A DNA stretch of 64,000 nt from Colletes latitarsis (GCF_051014445.1 NC_135136.1:25624001-25688000), one strand, 5' to 3'; positions 23,557 through 36,952 are shown, counted from the stretch's first letter. The notes: generated by a model from the sequence alone, not told the origin. Numbers and translations are program-made.

Positions 23557-26500
23557 CCGGTTTTATCCTCTAAAATGTGGATCGAAACCAGGTTTAATTG
23601 ACTGTTACTGTGTGGTACCACATTACTACGTGATTAATACCCGAAAAAACCCAGGATCTGGCCAACAGCTATGCGAAGAAGGTAAAATCATAAGCCAGAT
23701 GCGGGCATAACCCAGACCTAACCCAGACCTAACCCGTGTTACCGACCAAAATACAGACCGAAACCAGGTTTAATTGACTGTTTCAGTGTGGTACCACATT
23801 ACTACGTGATTAATACCCGAAAATTCCCAGGATCTGACCAACATGTATGCGAAGAATGCAAAATCATGAGCCAGATGCGGGCATAACCCAGACCTAACTC
23901 AGACCTAACCGGTTTTATCATCTAAAATGTGGATCGAAACCAGGTTTAATTGATTGTTTCAGTGTGGTACCACATTAGTACGTGATCCAAACCCGAAAAA
24001 ACCAAGGATCTGGCCAACAAGTATGCGAGGAAGGCAAGATCATGAGCCAGATGCGGGCATAGCCGAGACCTAACCCAGACCCAACCAGTGTTATCCTTTA
24101 AAATGTGGATCGAAACCAGGTTTAATTGACTGTTTCAATGTGGTACCACATTACTACGTGATCCAAACCCTAAAAAACCCAGGATCTGGCCAACAAGTAT
24201 GCGAAGAAGGCAAAATCATGAGCCAGATGCGGGCATAACCCACACCTAACCCAGACCTAACCGGTGTTACCGACTAAAATACTGACCGAATCCAGGTTTA
24301 ATTGACTGTTACTGTGTGGTACCACATTACTACGTGATACAAACCCGAAAATTCCCAGGATCTGGCCAACAACTATGCGAAGAAGGCAAAATCATGAGCC
24401 AGATGGGGGCATAACCCAGACCTAACCCAGACCTAACCGGTTTTATCGTCTAAAATGTGGATCGAAACCAGGTTTAATTGATTGTTTCAGTGTGGTACCA
24501 CATAAGTACGTGATCCAAACCTGATAAAACCAAGGATCTGGCCAACAAGTATGCGAAGGAGGCAAAATCATGAGCCAGATGCGGGCATAACCCAGACCTA
24601 ACACAGACCTAACCGGTGTTATCCCCTAAAATGTGGATCGAAACCAGGTTTAATTGACTGTTTCAGTGTGGTATCATATTAGTACGTGATTCAAACCCGA
24701 AAAAACCAAGGATCTGGCCAACAAGTATGCGAACAAGGCAAAATCATGAGCCAGATGCGGGCAAAACCCACACCTAACCCAGACCTAACCGGTGTTACCG
24801 ACTAAAATACTGACCGAATCCAGGTTTAATTGTCTGTTACTGTGTGGTACCACATTACTACGTTATTCAAACCCGGAAATTCCCAGGATCTGACCAACAA
24901 GTATGCGAAGAAGGCAAAATCCTGAGCCAGATGCGGGCATAACCCAGACCAAACCCAGACCTAACCGGTGTTACCGACTAAAATACTGACCGAATCCAGG
25001 TTTAATTGACTGTTACTGTGTGGTACCACATTACTACGTGATACGAACCCGAAAATTCCCAGGATCTGGCCAACAACTATGCGAAGAAGGCAAAATCATG
25101 AGCCAGATGGGGGCATAACCCAGACCTAAGCCAGACCTAAACGGTGTTATACTCTAAAATATTGATCGAATCCAAGTTTAACGTACTGTTTCTGTGTGGT
25201 ACCACATTACTGCGTGATTCAAACCCGAAAAAACCCAGGATCTGGCCAACAACTATGCGAAGAAGGCGAAATCATGAGCCAGATGCGGGCATAACCCAGA
25301 CCTAACCCAGACCTAACCGGAGTTACCGACTAAAATATTGGTCGGAACCGGGTTTCATTGTCTGTTTCAGTGAGGTGTGACATTACTACGTGTTTCAAAC
25401 CAGAGAAAACTCAGGATCTGGCGAACAAGAATGCGGAAAAGACGAAATCATGAGCCAGATGCGGGCATAATTCAGACCTAACCCAGACCTAATCGGTGTT
25501 ACCGACTAAAATACTGACCGAATCCAGGTTTAATTGAATGTTAGTGTGTGGTACCACATTACTACGTTATTCAAACCCGAAAATTGCCAGGATCTGACCA
25601 ACAAGTATGCGAAGAATGCAAAATCATGAGCCAGATGCGGGCATAACCCAGACCTAACTCAGACCTAACCGGTTTTATCCTCTAAAATGTGGATCGAAAC
25701 CAGGTTTAATTGACTGTTACTGTGTGGTACCACATTACTACGTGATTAATACCCGAAAAAACCCAGGATCTGGCCAACAGCTATGCGAAGAAGGTAAAAT
25801 CATTAGCCAGATGCGGGCATAACCCAGACCTAACCCAGACCTAACCCGTGTTACCGACTAAAATACAGACCGAAACCAGGTTTAATTGATTGTTTCAGTG
25901 TGGTACCACATTAGTACGTGATCCAAACCCGAAAAAACCAAGGATCTGGCCAACAAGTATGCGAAGGAGGCAAAATCATGAGCCAGATGCGGGCATAACC
26001 CAGACCTAACCCAGACCTAACCGGTGTTATCCCCTAAAATGTGGATCGAAACCAGGTTTAATTAACTGTTTCAGTGTGGTATCATATTAGTACGTGATTC
26101 AAACCCGAAAAAACCAAGGATCTGGCCAACAAGTATGCGAACAAGGCAAAATCATGAGCCAGATGCGGGCATAACCCACACCTAACCCAGACCTAACCGG
26201 TGTTACCGACTAAAATACTGACCGGATCCAGGTTTAATTGGCTGTTACTGTGTGGTACCACATTACTACGTTATTCAAACCCGGAAATTCCCAGGATCTG
26301 ACCAACAAGTATGCGAAGAAGGCAAAATCCTGAGCCAGATGCGGGCATAACCCAGACCAAACCCAGACCTAACCGGTGTTACCGACTAAAATACTGACTG
26401 AATCCAGGTTTAATTGACTGTTACTGTGTGGTACCACATTACTACGTGATACAAACCCGAAAATTCCCAGGATCTGGCCAACAACTATGCGAAGAAGGCA

Positions 26501-28308
26501 AAATCATGAGCCAGATGGGGGCATAACCCAGACCTAAGCCAGACCTAAACGGTGTTATACTCTAAAATATTGATCGAATCCAAGTTTAACGTACTGTTTC
26601 TGTGTGGTACCACATTACTGCGTGATTCAAACCCGAAAAAACCCAGGATCTGGCCAACAAGTTTGCGAAGAAAGCAAAATCATGAGCCAGATGCGGGCAT
26701 AACCCAGACCTAACCCAGACCTAACCGGTGTTACCGACTAAAATATTGGTCGGAACCAGGTCTAATTGTCTGTTTCATTGTGGTACCACATAACTTCGTG
26801 ATTGAGACCAGAGAAAACCAAGGATCCGTCCAACAAGAATGCGGAAAATCAAAATCATGAGTCAGATGCTGGCATTACCCAGACCTAACCCAGACCTAAC
26901 CGGTGATATCCCCTAAAATGTGGATCGAAACCAAGGTTTAATTGACTGTTTCAGTGTGGTATCATATTAGTACGTGATTCAAACCCGAAAAAACCCAGGA
27001 TCTGGCCAACAACTATGCGAAGAAGGCAAAATCATGAGCCAGATGCGGGCATAACCCAGACCTAACCCAGACCTAACCGGAGTTACCGACTAAAATATTG
27101 GTCGGAACCGGGTTTAATAGTCTGTTTCAGTGAGGTGTGACATTACTACGTGTTTCAAACCAGAGAAAACCCAGGATCTGGCGAACAAGAATGCGGAAAA
27201 GACGAAATCATGAGCCAGATGCGGGCATAACCCAGACCTAACCCAGACCTAACCGGTGTTACCGACTAAAATACTGACCGAATCCAGGTTTAATTGAATG
27301 GTAGTGTGTGGTACCACATTACTACGTTATTCAAACCCGAAAATTCCCAGGATCTGACCAACAAGTATGCGAAGAATGCAAAATCATGAGCCAGATGCGG
27401 GCATAACCCAGACCTAACTCAGACCTAACCGGTTTTATCCTCTAAAATGTGGATCGAAACCAGGTTTAATTGACTGTTACTGTGTGGTACCACATTACTA
27501 CGTGATTAATACCCGAAAAAACCCAGGATCTGGCCAACAGCTATGCGAAGAAGGTAAAATCATTAGCCAGATGCGGGCATAACCCAGACCTAACCCAGAC
27601 CTAACCCGTGTTACCGACTAAAATACAGACCGAAACCAGGTTTAATTGACTGTTTCAGTGTGGTACCACATTACTACGTGATTAATACCCGAAAATTCCC
27701 AGGATCTGACCAACATGTATGCGAAGAATGCAAAATCATGAGCCAGATGCGGGCATAACCCAGACCTAACTCAGACCTAACCGGTTTTATCATCTAAAAT
27801 GTGGATCGAAACCAGGTTTAATTGACTGTTTCAGTGTGGTACCACAGTAGTACCTGATTCAAACCAAAGAAAACCAAGGATCTGGCCAACAAGAATGCGA
27901 GGAAGGCGAAATCATGAGTCTGATGTGGGCATAACCCAGACCTAACCCAGACCTAACCGGTTTTATCCTCTAAAATGTGGATCGAAACCAGGTTTAATTG
28001 ACTGTTACTGTGTGGTACCACAATAGTACGTGATTAATACCCGAAAAAACCCAGGATCTGGCCAACAACTATGCGAAGAAGGTAAAATCATTAGCCAGAT
28101 GCGGGCATAACCCAGACCTAACCCAGACCTAACCCGTGTTACCGACTAAAATACAGACCGAAACCAGGTTTAATTGACTGTTTCAGTGTGGTACCGAATT
28201 AGTACGTGATTCAAACCAGAGAAAACCAAGGATCTGGCCAACAAGAATGCGAGGAAGGCAAAATCATGAGCCTGATGTGGGCATAACCCATACCTAACCC
28301 AGACCTAA
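23557..28308 (+). repeat. Duplication B, copy 2 (4,752 bp)
   Basis: The tandem second copy of B1. I noticed about a dozen substitutions between the copies plus the 3-bp difference. Examples are CCTGATAAAACC near 24,522, GCAAAACCC near 24,764, GGTTTCATTG near 25,354 and GAGTCTG near 27,918, none of which B1 has. The next monomer (28309) is again an f-like type but with ACAATAGTACG and GGTCAACAAC, so the third cycle does not restart as B. Confidence 0.93.
25141..26899 (+). repeat. HOR unit 12: 10-mer, 1,759 bp
   Basis: Order o/b-c-e-f-g/k-l-m-n-o-p, the B2 counterpart of unit 10. The g/k hybrid is at 25845 and does not carry the 3-bp deletion. Private changes shared with unit 10 include ATTGCCAGG in e and GACTGAATCC in n. 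Confidence 0.9.
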
Positions 28309-31300
28309 CCGGTTTTATCCTCTAAAATGTGGATCGAAACCAGGTTTAATTGACTGTTACTGTGTGGTACCACAATAGTACGTGATTAATACCCGAAAAA
28401 ACCCAGGATCTGGTCAACAACTATGCGAAGAAGGTAAAATCATTAGCCAGATGCGGGCATAACCCAGACCTAACCCAGACCTAACCCGTGTTACCGACTA
28501 AAATACAGACCGAAACCAGGTTTAATTGACTGTTTCAGTGTGGTACCACATTAGTACGTGATTTAAACCAGAGAAAACCAAGGATCTAGCCAACAAGAAT
28601 GCGGAAAAGGCGAAATCATGAGCCAGATGCGGGCATAACCCAGACCTATCTCAGACCTAACCGGTTTTATCCTCTAAAATGTGGATCGAAACCAGGTTTA
28701 ATTGATTGTTTCAGAGTGGTACCACATTAGTACGTGATCCAAACCCGAAAAAACCAAGGATCTGGCCAACAAGTATGCGAAGGAGGCAAAATCATGAGCC
28801 AGATGCGGGCATAACCCAGACCTAACCCAGACCTAACCGGTGTTATCCTCTAAAATATTCATCGAATCCAAGTTTAACGGACTGTTTCTGTGTGGTACCA
28901 CATTACTGCGTGATTCAAACCCGAAAAAACCCAGGATCTGGCCAACAAGTTTGCGAAGAAAGCAAAATCATGAGCCAGATGCGGGCATAACCCAGACCTA
29001 ACCCAGACCTAACCGGTGTTATCCTCTAAAATATTGATCGAAACCAAGTTTAATCGTCTGTTTCAGTGTGGTACAACATTACTACGTGGTTCAAACCCGA
29101 AAAAAACCCAGGATCTGGCCAACATCTATGCGAAGAAGACAAAATCATGAGCCAGATGCGGGCATAACCCAGACCTTACCCAGACCTAACCGGTGTTACC
29201 GACTAAAATATTGGTCGGAACCAGGTTTAATTGTCTGTTTCAGTGAGGTGTCACATTACTACGTGTTTCAAACCAGAGAAAACCAAGGATCTGGCCAACA
29301 AGTATGCGGAAAAGGCAAAACCATGAGCCAGATGCGGGCATAATCCAGACCTAACCCTGACCTAACCGGTGTTACCGACTAAAATATTGGTCGGAACCAG
29401 GTTTAATTCTCTGTTTCAGTGAGGTGTCACATTACTACGTGTTTCAAACCAGAGAAAACCAAGGATCTGGCCAACAAGTATGCGAAGAAGGCAAAATCAT
29501 GAGCCAGATGCGGGCATAACCCAGACCTAACTCAGACCTAACCGGTTTTATCCTCTAAAATGTTGATCGAAACCAGGTTTAATTGACTGATTTAGAGTGG
29601 TACCACATTAGTACATGATTCAAACCCGAAGAAACCCAGGATCTGGCCAACAAGTGTTCGAAGAAGGCAAAATCATGGGCCAGATGCGGGCATAACCCAG
29701 ACCTAACCCAGTCCTAACCAGTGTTATCCTCTAAAATATTGATCGAAACCAAGTTTAATGGACTGTTTCTGTGTGGTACCACATTACTGCGTGATTCAAA
29801 CCCGAAAAAACCAAGGATCTGGCCAACAAGTATGCGAAGAAGGCAAAATCATGAGCCAGATGCGGGCATAACCCAGACCTAACCAAGACCTAACCCGTGT
29901 TACCGACTAAAATACAGACCGAAACCGGGTTTAATTGACTGTTTCAGTGTGGTACCACATTAGTACGTGATTCAAACCAGAGAATACCAAGGATCTGGCC
30001 AACAAGAATGCGGAAAAGGCGAAATCATGAGCCAGATGCGGGCATAACCCAGACCTAACTCAGACCTAACCGGTTTTATCCTCTAAAATGTGGATCGAAA
30101 CAAGGTTTAATTGATTGTTTCAGTGTGGTACCACATTAGTACGTGATCCAAACCCGAAAAAACCAAGGATCTGGCCAACAAGTATGCGAAGGAGGCAAAA
30201 TCATGAACCAGATATGGGCATAACCCAGACCTAACCCAGACCTAACCGGTGTTATCCCCCAAAATGTGGATCGAAACCAGGTTTAATTGATTGCTTCAGT
30301 GTGGTACCACATTAGTACGTGATCCAAACCCGAAAAAACCAAGGATCTGGCCAACAAGTATGCGAAGAAGGCAAAATCATGAGCCAGATGCGGGCATAAC
30401 CCAGACCTAACCCGTGTTACCGACCAAAATACAGACCGAAACCAGGTTTAATTGACAGTTTCGGTGTGGTACCACATTAGTACATGATTCAAACCAGAGA
30501 AAACCAAGCATCTGGCCAACATGAATGCGAGGAACGCAGAATCATGAGCCTGATGTGGGCATAACCCAGACCTAACCCAGACCTAACCGGTTTTATCCTC
30601 TAAAATGTGGATCGAAACCAGGTTTAATTGATTGTTTCAGTGTGGTCCCACATTAGTACGTGATTCAAACCAGAGAAAACCAAGGATCTGGCCAACAAGA
30701 ATGCGGAAAAGGCGAAATCATGAGCCAGATGCGGCCATAACCCAGACCTAACTCTGACCTAACCGGTTTTATCCTCTAAAATGTGGATCGAAACCAGGTT
30801 TAATTGATTGTTTCAGTGTGGTACCACATTAGTACGTGATTCAAACCAGAGAAAACCTAGGATCTGGCCAACAAGAATGCGAGGAATGCAAAATCATGAG
30901 CCAGATGCGGGCATAACCCAGACCTAACCCAGACCTAACCGGTGTTATCCCCCAAAATGTGGATCGAATCCAGGTTTAATTGATTTCTTCAGTGTGGTAC
31001 CACATTAGTACGTGATCCAAACCCGAAAAAACCCAGGATCTGGCCAACAAGTGTTCGAAGAAGGCAAAATCATGGGCCAGATGCGGGCATAACCCAGACC
31101 TAACCCAGTCCTAACCAGTGTTATCCTCTAAAATATTGATCGAAACCAAGTTTAATGGACTGTTTCTGTGTGGTACCACATTACTGCGTGATTCAAACCC
31201 GAAAAAACCAAGGATCTGGCCACTAAGCATGCGAAGAAGGCAAAATCATGAGCCAGATGCGGGCATAACCCAGACCTAACCCAGACCTAACCCGTGTTAC

Positions 31301-34300
31301 CGACTAAAATACAGACCGAAACCAGGTTTAATTGACTGTTTCAGTGTGGTACCACATTAGTACGTGATTCAAACCAGAGAAAACCAAGGATCTGGCCAAC
31401 AAGGATGCGGAAAAGGCGAAATCATGAGCCAGATGCGTCCATAACCCAGACCTAACTCTGACCTAACCGGTTTTATCCTCTAAAATGTGGATCGAAACCA
31501 GGTTTAATTGATTGTTTCAGTGTGGTACCACATTAGTACGTGATTCAAACCAGAGAAAACCAAGGATCTGGCCAACAAGAATGCGGAAAAGGCGAAATCA
31601 TGAGCCAGATGCGGCCATAACCCAGACCTAACTCTGACCTAACCGGTTTTATCCTCTAAAATGTGGATCGAAACCAGGTTTAATTGATTGTTTCAGTGTG
31701 GTACCACATTAGTACGTGATTCAAACCAGAGAAAACCTAGGATCTGGCCAACAAGAATGCGAGGAATGCAAAATCATGAGCCAGATGCGGGCATAACCCA
31801 GACCTAACTCAGACCTAACCGGTTTTATCCTCTAAAATGTGGATCGAAACAAGGTTTAATTGATTGTTTCAGTGTGGTACCACATTAGTACGTGATCCAA
31901 ACCCGAAAAAACCAAGGATCTGGCCAACAAGTATGCGAAGGAGGCAAAATCATGAGCCAGATGCGGGCATAACCCAGACCTAACCTAGACCTAACCGGTG
32001 TTATCCCCCAAAATGTGGATCGAAACCAGGTTTAATTGATTGCTTCAGTGTGGTACCACATTAGTACGTGATCCAAACCCGAAAAAACCAAGGATCTGGC
32101 CAACAAGTATGCGAGGAAGACAAAATCATGAGCCAGATGCGGGCATAACCCAGACCTAACCCAGACCTAACCGGTGTTACCGACTAAAATACTGACCGAA
32201 TCCAGGTTTAATTGACTGTTAGTGAGTGGTACCACATTACTACGTTATTCAAACCCGAAAATTCCCAGGATCTGACCAACAAGTATGCGAAGAATGCAAA
32301 ATCATGAGCCAGATGCGGGCATAACCCAGACCTAACTCAGGCCTAACCGGTTTTATCCTCTAAAATGTGGATCGAAACCAGGTTTAATTGATTGTTTCAG
32401 TGTGGTACCACATTAGTACGTGATCCAAACCCGAAAAAACCAAGGATCTGGCCAACAAGTATGCGAAGGAGGCAAAATCATGAGCCAGATGCGGGCATAA
32501 CGCAGACCTTACCCAGACCTAACCGGTGTTACCGACTAAAATACTGACCGAATCCAGGTTTAACTGACTGTTAGTGTGTGGTACCACATTACTACGTTAT
32601 TCAAACCAGAGAAAACCAAGGATCTGTCCAACAAGTGTTCGAAGAAGGCAAAATCATCGGCCAGATGCGGGCATAACACAGACCTAACCCAGACCTAACC
32701 CGTGTTACCGACTAAAATACAGACCGAAACCAGGTTTAATTGACTGTTTCAGTGTGGTACCACATTAGTACGTGATCCAAACCCGAAAAAACCAAGGATC
32801 TGGCCAACAAGTATGCGAAGAAGACAAAATCATGAGCCAGATGCGGGCATAACCCAGACCTAACCCAGACCTAACCCGTGTTACCGACTAAAATACAGAC
32901 CGAAACCAGGTTTAATTGACTGTTTCGGTGTGGTACCACATTAGTACGTGATTCAAACCAGAGAAAACCAAGGATCTGGCCAACAAGAATGCGAGGAAGG
33001 CAAAATCATGAGCCCGATGTGGGCATAACCCAGACCTAACCCAGACCTAACCGGTTTTATCCTCTAAAATGTGGATCGAAACCAGGTTTAATTGATTGTT
33101 TCAGTGTGGTACCACATTAGTACGTGATCCAAACCCGAAAAAACCAAGGATCTGGCCAACAAGTATGCGAAGAAGACAAAATCATGAGCCAGATGCGGGC
33201 ATAACCCAGACTTAACCCAGACCTAACCGGTGTTACCGACTAAAATACTGACCGAATCCAGGTTTAATTGACTGTTAGTGTGTGGTACCACATTACTACG
33301 TTATTCAAACCAGAGAAAACCCCGGATCCGACCAACAAGTATGCGAAGAATGCAAAATCATGAGCCAGATGCGGGCATAACCCAGACCTAACTCAGAACT
33401 AACCGGTTTTATCCTCTAAAATGTGGATCGAAACCAGGTTTAATTGATTGTTTCAGTGTGGTACCACATTAGTACCTGATTCAAACCCGAAAAAACCCAG
33501 GATCTGGCCAACAACTATGCGAAGAAGGCAAAATCATGAGCCAGATGCGGGCATAACCCAGACCTAACCCAGACCTAACCCGTGTTACCGACTAAAATAC
33601 AGACCGAAACCAGGTTTAATTGACTGTTTCAGTGTGGTACCACATTAGTACGTGATTCAAACCAGAGAAAACCAAGGATCTGGCCAACAACAATGCGAGA
33701 AGGCAAAATCATGAGCCTGATGTGGGCATAACCCAGACCTAACCCAGACCTAACCGGTTTTATCCTCTAAAATGTGGATCGAAACCAGGTTTAATTGATT
33801 GTTTCAGTGTGGTACCACATTAGTACGTGATCCAAACCCGAAAAAACCAAGGATCTGGCCAACAAGTATGCGAAGAAGGCAAAATCATGAGCCAGATGCG
33901 GGAATAACCAAGACCTAACCCAGACCTAACCCGTGTTACCGACTAAAATACAGACCGAAACCAGGTTTAATTGACTGTTTCAGTGTGGTACCACATTAGT
34001 ACGTGATTCAAACCAGAGAAAACCAAGGATCTGGCCAACAACAATGCGAGAAGGCAAAATCATGAGCCAGATGCGGGCATAACCCAGACCTAACTCAGAC
34101 CTAACCGGTTTTATCCTCTAAAATGTGGATCGAAACCAGGTTTAATTGATTGTTTCAGTGTGGTACCACATTAGTACGTGATCCAAACCCGAAAAAACCA
34201 AGGATCTGGCCAACAAGTATGCGAAGGAGGCAAAATCATGAGCCAGATGCGGGCATAACCCAGACCTAACCCAGACCTAACCGGTGTTATCCCCTAAAAT

Positions 34301-36555
34301 GTGGATCGAAACCAGGTTTAATTGACTGTTTCAGTGTGGTATCATATTAGTACGTGATTCAAACCCGAAAAAACCCAGGATCTGGCCAACAACTATGCGA
34401 AGAAGGCAAAATCATGAGCCAGATGCGGGCATAACCCAGACCTAATCCAGACCTAACCTGAGTTACCGACTAAAATATTGGTCGGAACCAGGTTTAATTG
34501 TCTGTTTCAGTGAGGTGTCACATTACTACGTGTTTCAAACCAGAGAAAACCCAGGATCTGGCGAACGAGAATGCGGAAAAGGCGAAATCATGAGCCAGAT
34601 GCGGGCATAACCCAGACCTAACCCAGACCTAACCGGTGTTACCGACTAAAATACTGACCGAATCCAGGTTTAATTGACTGTTACTGTGCGGTACCATATT
34701 ACTACGTGATACAAACCCGAAAATTCCCAGGATCTGACCAACATGTATGCGAAGAATGCAAAATCATGAGCCAGATGCGGGCATAACCCAGACCTAACTC
34801 AGACCTAACCGGTTTTATCCTCTAAAATGTGGATCGAAACCAGGTTTAATTGATTGTTTCAGTGTCGTACCACATTAGTACGTGATCCAAACCCGAAAAA
34901 ACCAAGGATCTGGCCAACAACTATGCGAACAAGGCAAAATCATGAGCCAGATGCGGGCATAACCCAGACCTAACCCAGACCTAACCGGTGTTACCGACTA
35001 AAATACTGACCGAATCCAGGTTTAATTGTCTGTTACTGTGTGGTACCACATTACTACGTTATTCAAACCCGGAAATTCCCAGGATCTGACCAACAAGTAT
35101 GCGAAGAAGGCAAAATCCGGAGCCAGATGCGGGCATAACCCAGACCAAACCCAGACCTAACCGGTGTTACCGACTAAAATACTGACCGAATCCAGGTTTA
35201 ATTGACTGTTACTGTGTGGTACCACATTACTACGTGATACAAACCCGAATATTCCCAGGATCTGGCCAACAAGTATGCGAAGAAGGCAAAATCATGAGCC
35301 AGATGCGGGCATAACCCAGACCTAACCCAGACCTAACCCGTGTTACCGACTAAAATACAGACCGAAACCAGGTTTAATTGACTGTTTCAGTGTGGTACCA
35401 CATTAGTACGTGATTCAAACCAGAGAGAACCAAGGATCTGGCCAACAAGAATGCGAGGAAGGCAAAATCATGAGCCTGATGTGGGCATAACCCAGACCTA
35501 ACCCAGACCTAACCGGTGTTACCGACTAAAATATTGGTCGGAACCAGGTCTAATTGTCTGTTTCATTGTGGTACCACATAACTTCGTGATTGAGACCAGA
35601 GAAAACCAAGGATCCGTCCAACAAGAATGCGGAAAATCAAAATCATGAGTCATATGCTGGCATTACCCAGACCTAACCCAGACCTAACCGGTGTTACCGA
35701 ATAAAATACTGACCGAATCCAGGTTTAATTGTCTGTTACTGTGTGGTACCACATTACTACGTTATTCAAGCCCGGAAATTCTCAGGATCTGACCAACAAG
35801 TATGCGAAAAAGGCAAAATCATGAGCCAGATGTGGGCATAACCCAGACCTAACCCAGCCCTAACCGGTTTTATCCTCTAAAATATTGATCGAAACCAAGT
35901 TTAATCGACTGTTTCAGTGTGGTACCACATTACTACGTGATTCAAATCCAAAAAAACCCAGGATCTGGCCAACAACTATGCGAGGAAGGCAAAATCATGA
36001 GCCAGATGCGGGCATAGCCGAGACCTAACCCAGACCTAACCAGTGTTATCCTTTAAAATGTGGATCGAAACCAGGTTTAATTGACTGTTTCAATGTGGTA
36101 CCACATTACTACGTGATTCAAACCCTAAAAAACCCAGGATCTGGCCAACAAGTATGCGAAGAAGGCAAAATCATGAGCCAGATGCGGGCATAACCCAGAC
36201 CTAACCCAGACCTAACCGGTGTTATCCTCTAAAATATTCATCGAATCCAAGTTTAACGGACTGTTTCTGTGTGGTACCACATTACTGCGTGATTCAAACC
36301 CGAAAAAACCCAGGATCTGGCCAACAAGTTTGCGAAGAAAGCAAAATCATGAGCCAGATTCGGGCATAACCCAGACCTAACCCAGACCTAACCGGTGTTA
36401 TCCTCTAAAATATTGATCGAAACCAAGTTTAATCGACTGTTTCAGTGTGGTACAACATTACTACGTGATTCAAACCCGAAAAAAACCCAGGATCTGGCCA
36501 ACATCTATGCGAAGAAGACAAAATCATGAGCCAGATGCGGGCATAACCCAGACCT
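28309..36555 (+). repeat. Irregular monomer domain inside A1
   Basis: Monomers here no longer follow the 16-mer order. Heads of the CCCGTG/ACAGACC, CCGGTTTTATCC and CCGGTGTTATCCTC classes alternate with tails GAATGCGAGGAAGGC, GAATGCGGAAAAGGCG and GTGTTCGAAGAAGGC. Local repeats are visible: 29,651 matches 31,048 (offset 1,397 = 8 x 176 - 11), and 30,734 matches 31,614 (offset 880 = 5 x 176). Isolated relatives of m, n, p, e', h and i reappear at 34,985-36,200. No gene or unrelated sequence is present. Confidence 0.85.
30246..30410 (+). repeat. 165-bp monomer in A1
   Basis: Head CCGGTGTTATCCCCC; only one CCCAGACCTAA before the next CCCGTG head. The same shortened monomer is at 40265-40429 in A2. 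It contributes 11 of the 13 missing bases in the 10,019-bp offset. Confidence 0.92.
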
Positions 36556-36952
36556 AACCCAGACCTAACCCGTGTTACCGACTAAAATACAGACCGAAAC
36601 CAGGTTTAATTGACTGTTTCAGTGTGGTACCACATTAGTACGTGATTCAAACCAGAGAAAACCAAGGATCTGGCCAACAACAATGCGAGAAGGCAAAATC
36701 ATGAGCCAGATGCGGGCATAACCCAGACCTAACTCAGACCTAACCGGTTTTATCCTCTAAAATGTGGATCGAAACCAGGTTTAATTGATTGTTTCAGTGT
36801 GGTACCACATTAGTACGTGATCCAAACCCGAAAAAACCAAGGATCTGGCCAACAAGTATGCGAAGGAGGCAAAATCATGAGCCAGATGCGGGCATAACCC
36901 AGACCTAACCCAGACCTAACCGGTGTTATCCCCTAAAATGTGGATCGAAACC
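36556..36952 (+). repeat. 397-bp bridge between A1 and A2
   Basis: A copy of the stretch starting near 33,917 (offset 2,639 = 15 x 176 - 1). It includes the 175-bp monomer marked CAACAACAATGCGAG (34,041 and 36,680) and the l/b monomer that starts at 36920. Matching to the 34-kb region continues to about 37,078, where sequence has already become identical to A1 at 27,06x. The crossover point therefore lies in shared sequence between about 36,953 and 37,078. Confidence 0.85.

Larger units (their letters stand above)
22148..25140 (+). repeat. HOR unit 11: 17-mer, 2,993 bp
   Basis: Order b-c-e-f-g-q-f''-q2-f-g-h-i-j-k-l-m-n. Three monomers of a different class (q, f'', q2) plus a repeated f-g lie between g and h, at the seam between duplication copies B1 and B2. 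The extra base is that of b. Confidence 0.9.
26934..36555 (+). repeat. Duplication A, copy 1 (9.6 kb)
   Basis: Recurs at 36,953-46,574 with a constant offset of 10,019 bp. That number equals 57 x 176 minus 13, explained by one 165-bp monomer, four 175-bp monomers and two 177-bp monomers. The left limit is where b (with the extra A) stops differing from the l/b monomer at 36920. The right limit is CCTAACCC here against CCTTACCC in copy 2. The first part (to 28,308) belongs to B2 and the remainder is a distinct, less regular set of monomers. Confidence 0.93.

Noticed and set aside
29068..29343. Open reading frame of 91 codons, also at 39,087-39,362 and, slightly changed, at 46,466-46,741
   Set aside because: It starts at GTG within the satellite and exists only because one monomer has CCTTACCC for CCTAACCC, changing an in-frame TAA to TTA. 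The copies are explained by the satellite duplications. The frame shifts in each monomer (176 is not a multiple of 3), and no domain, ribosome site or intron signal is seen.
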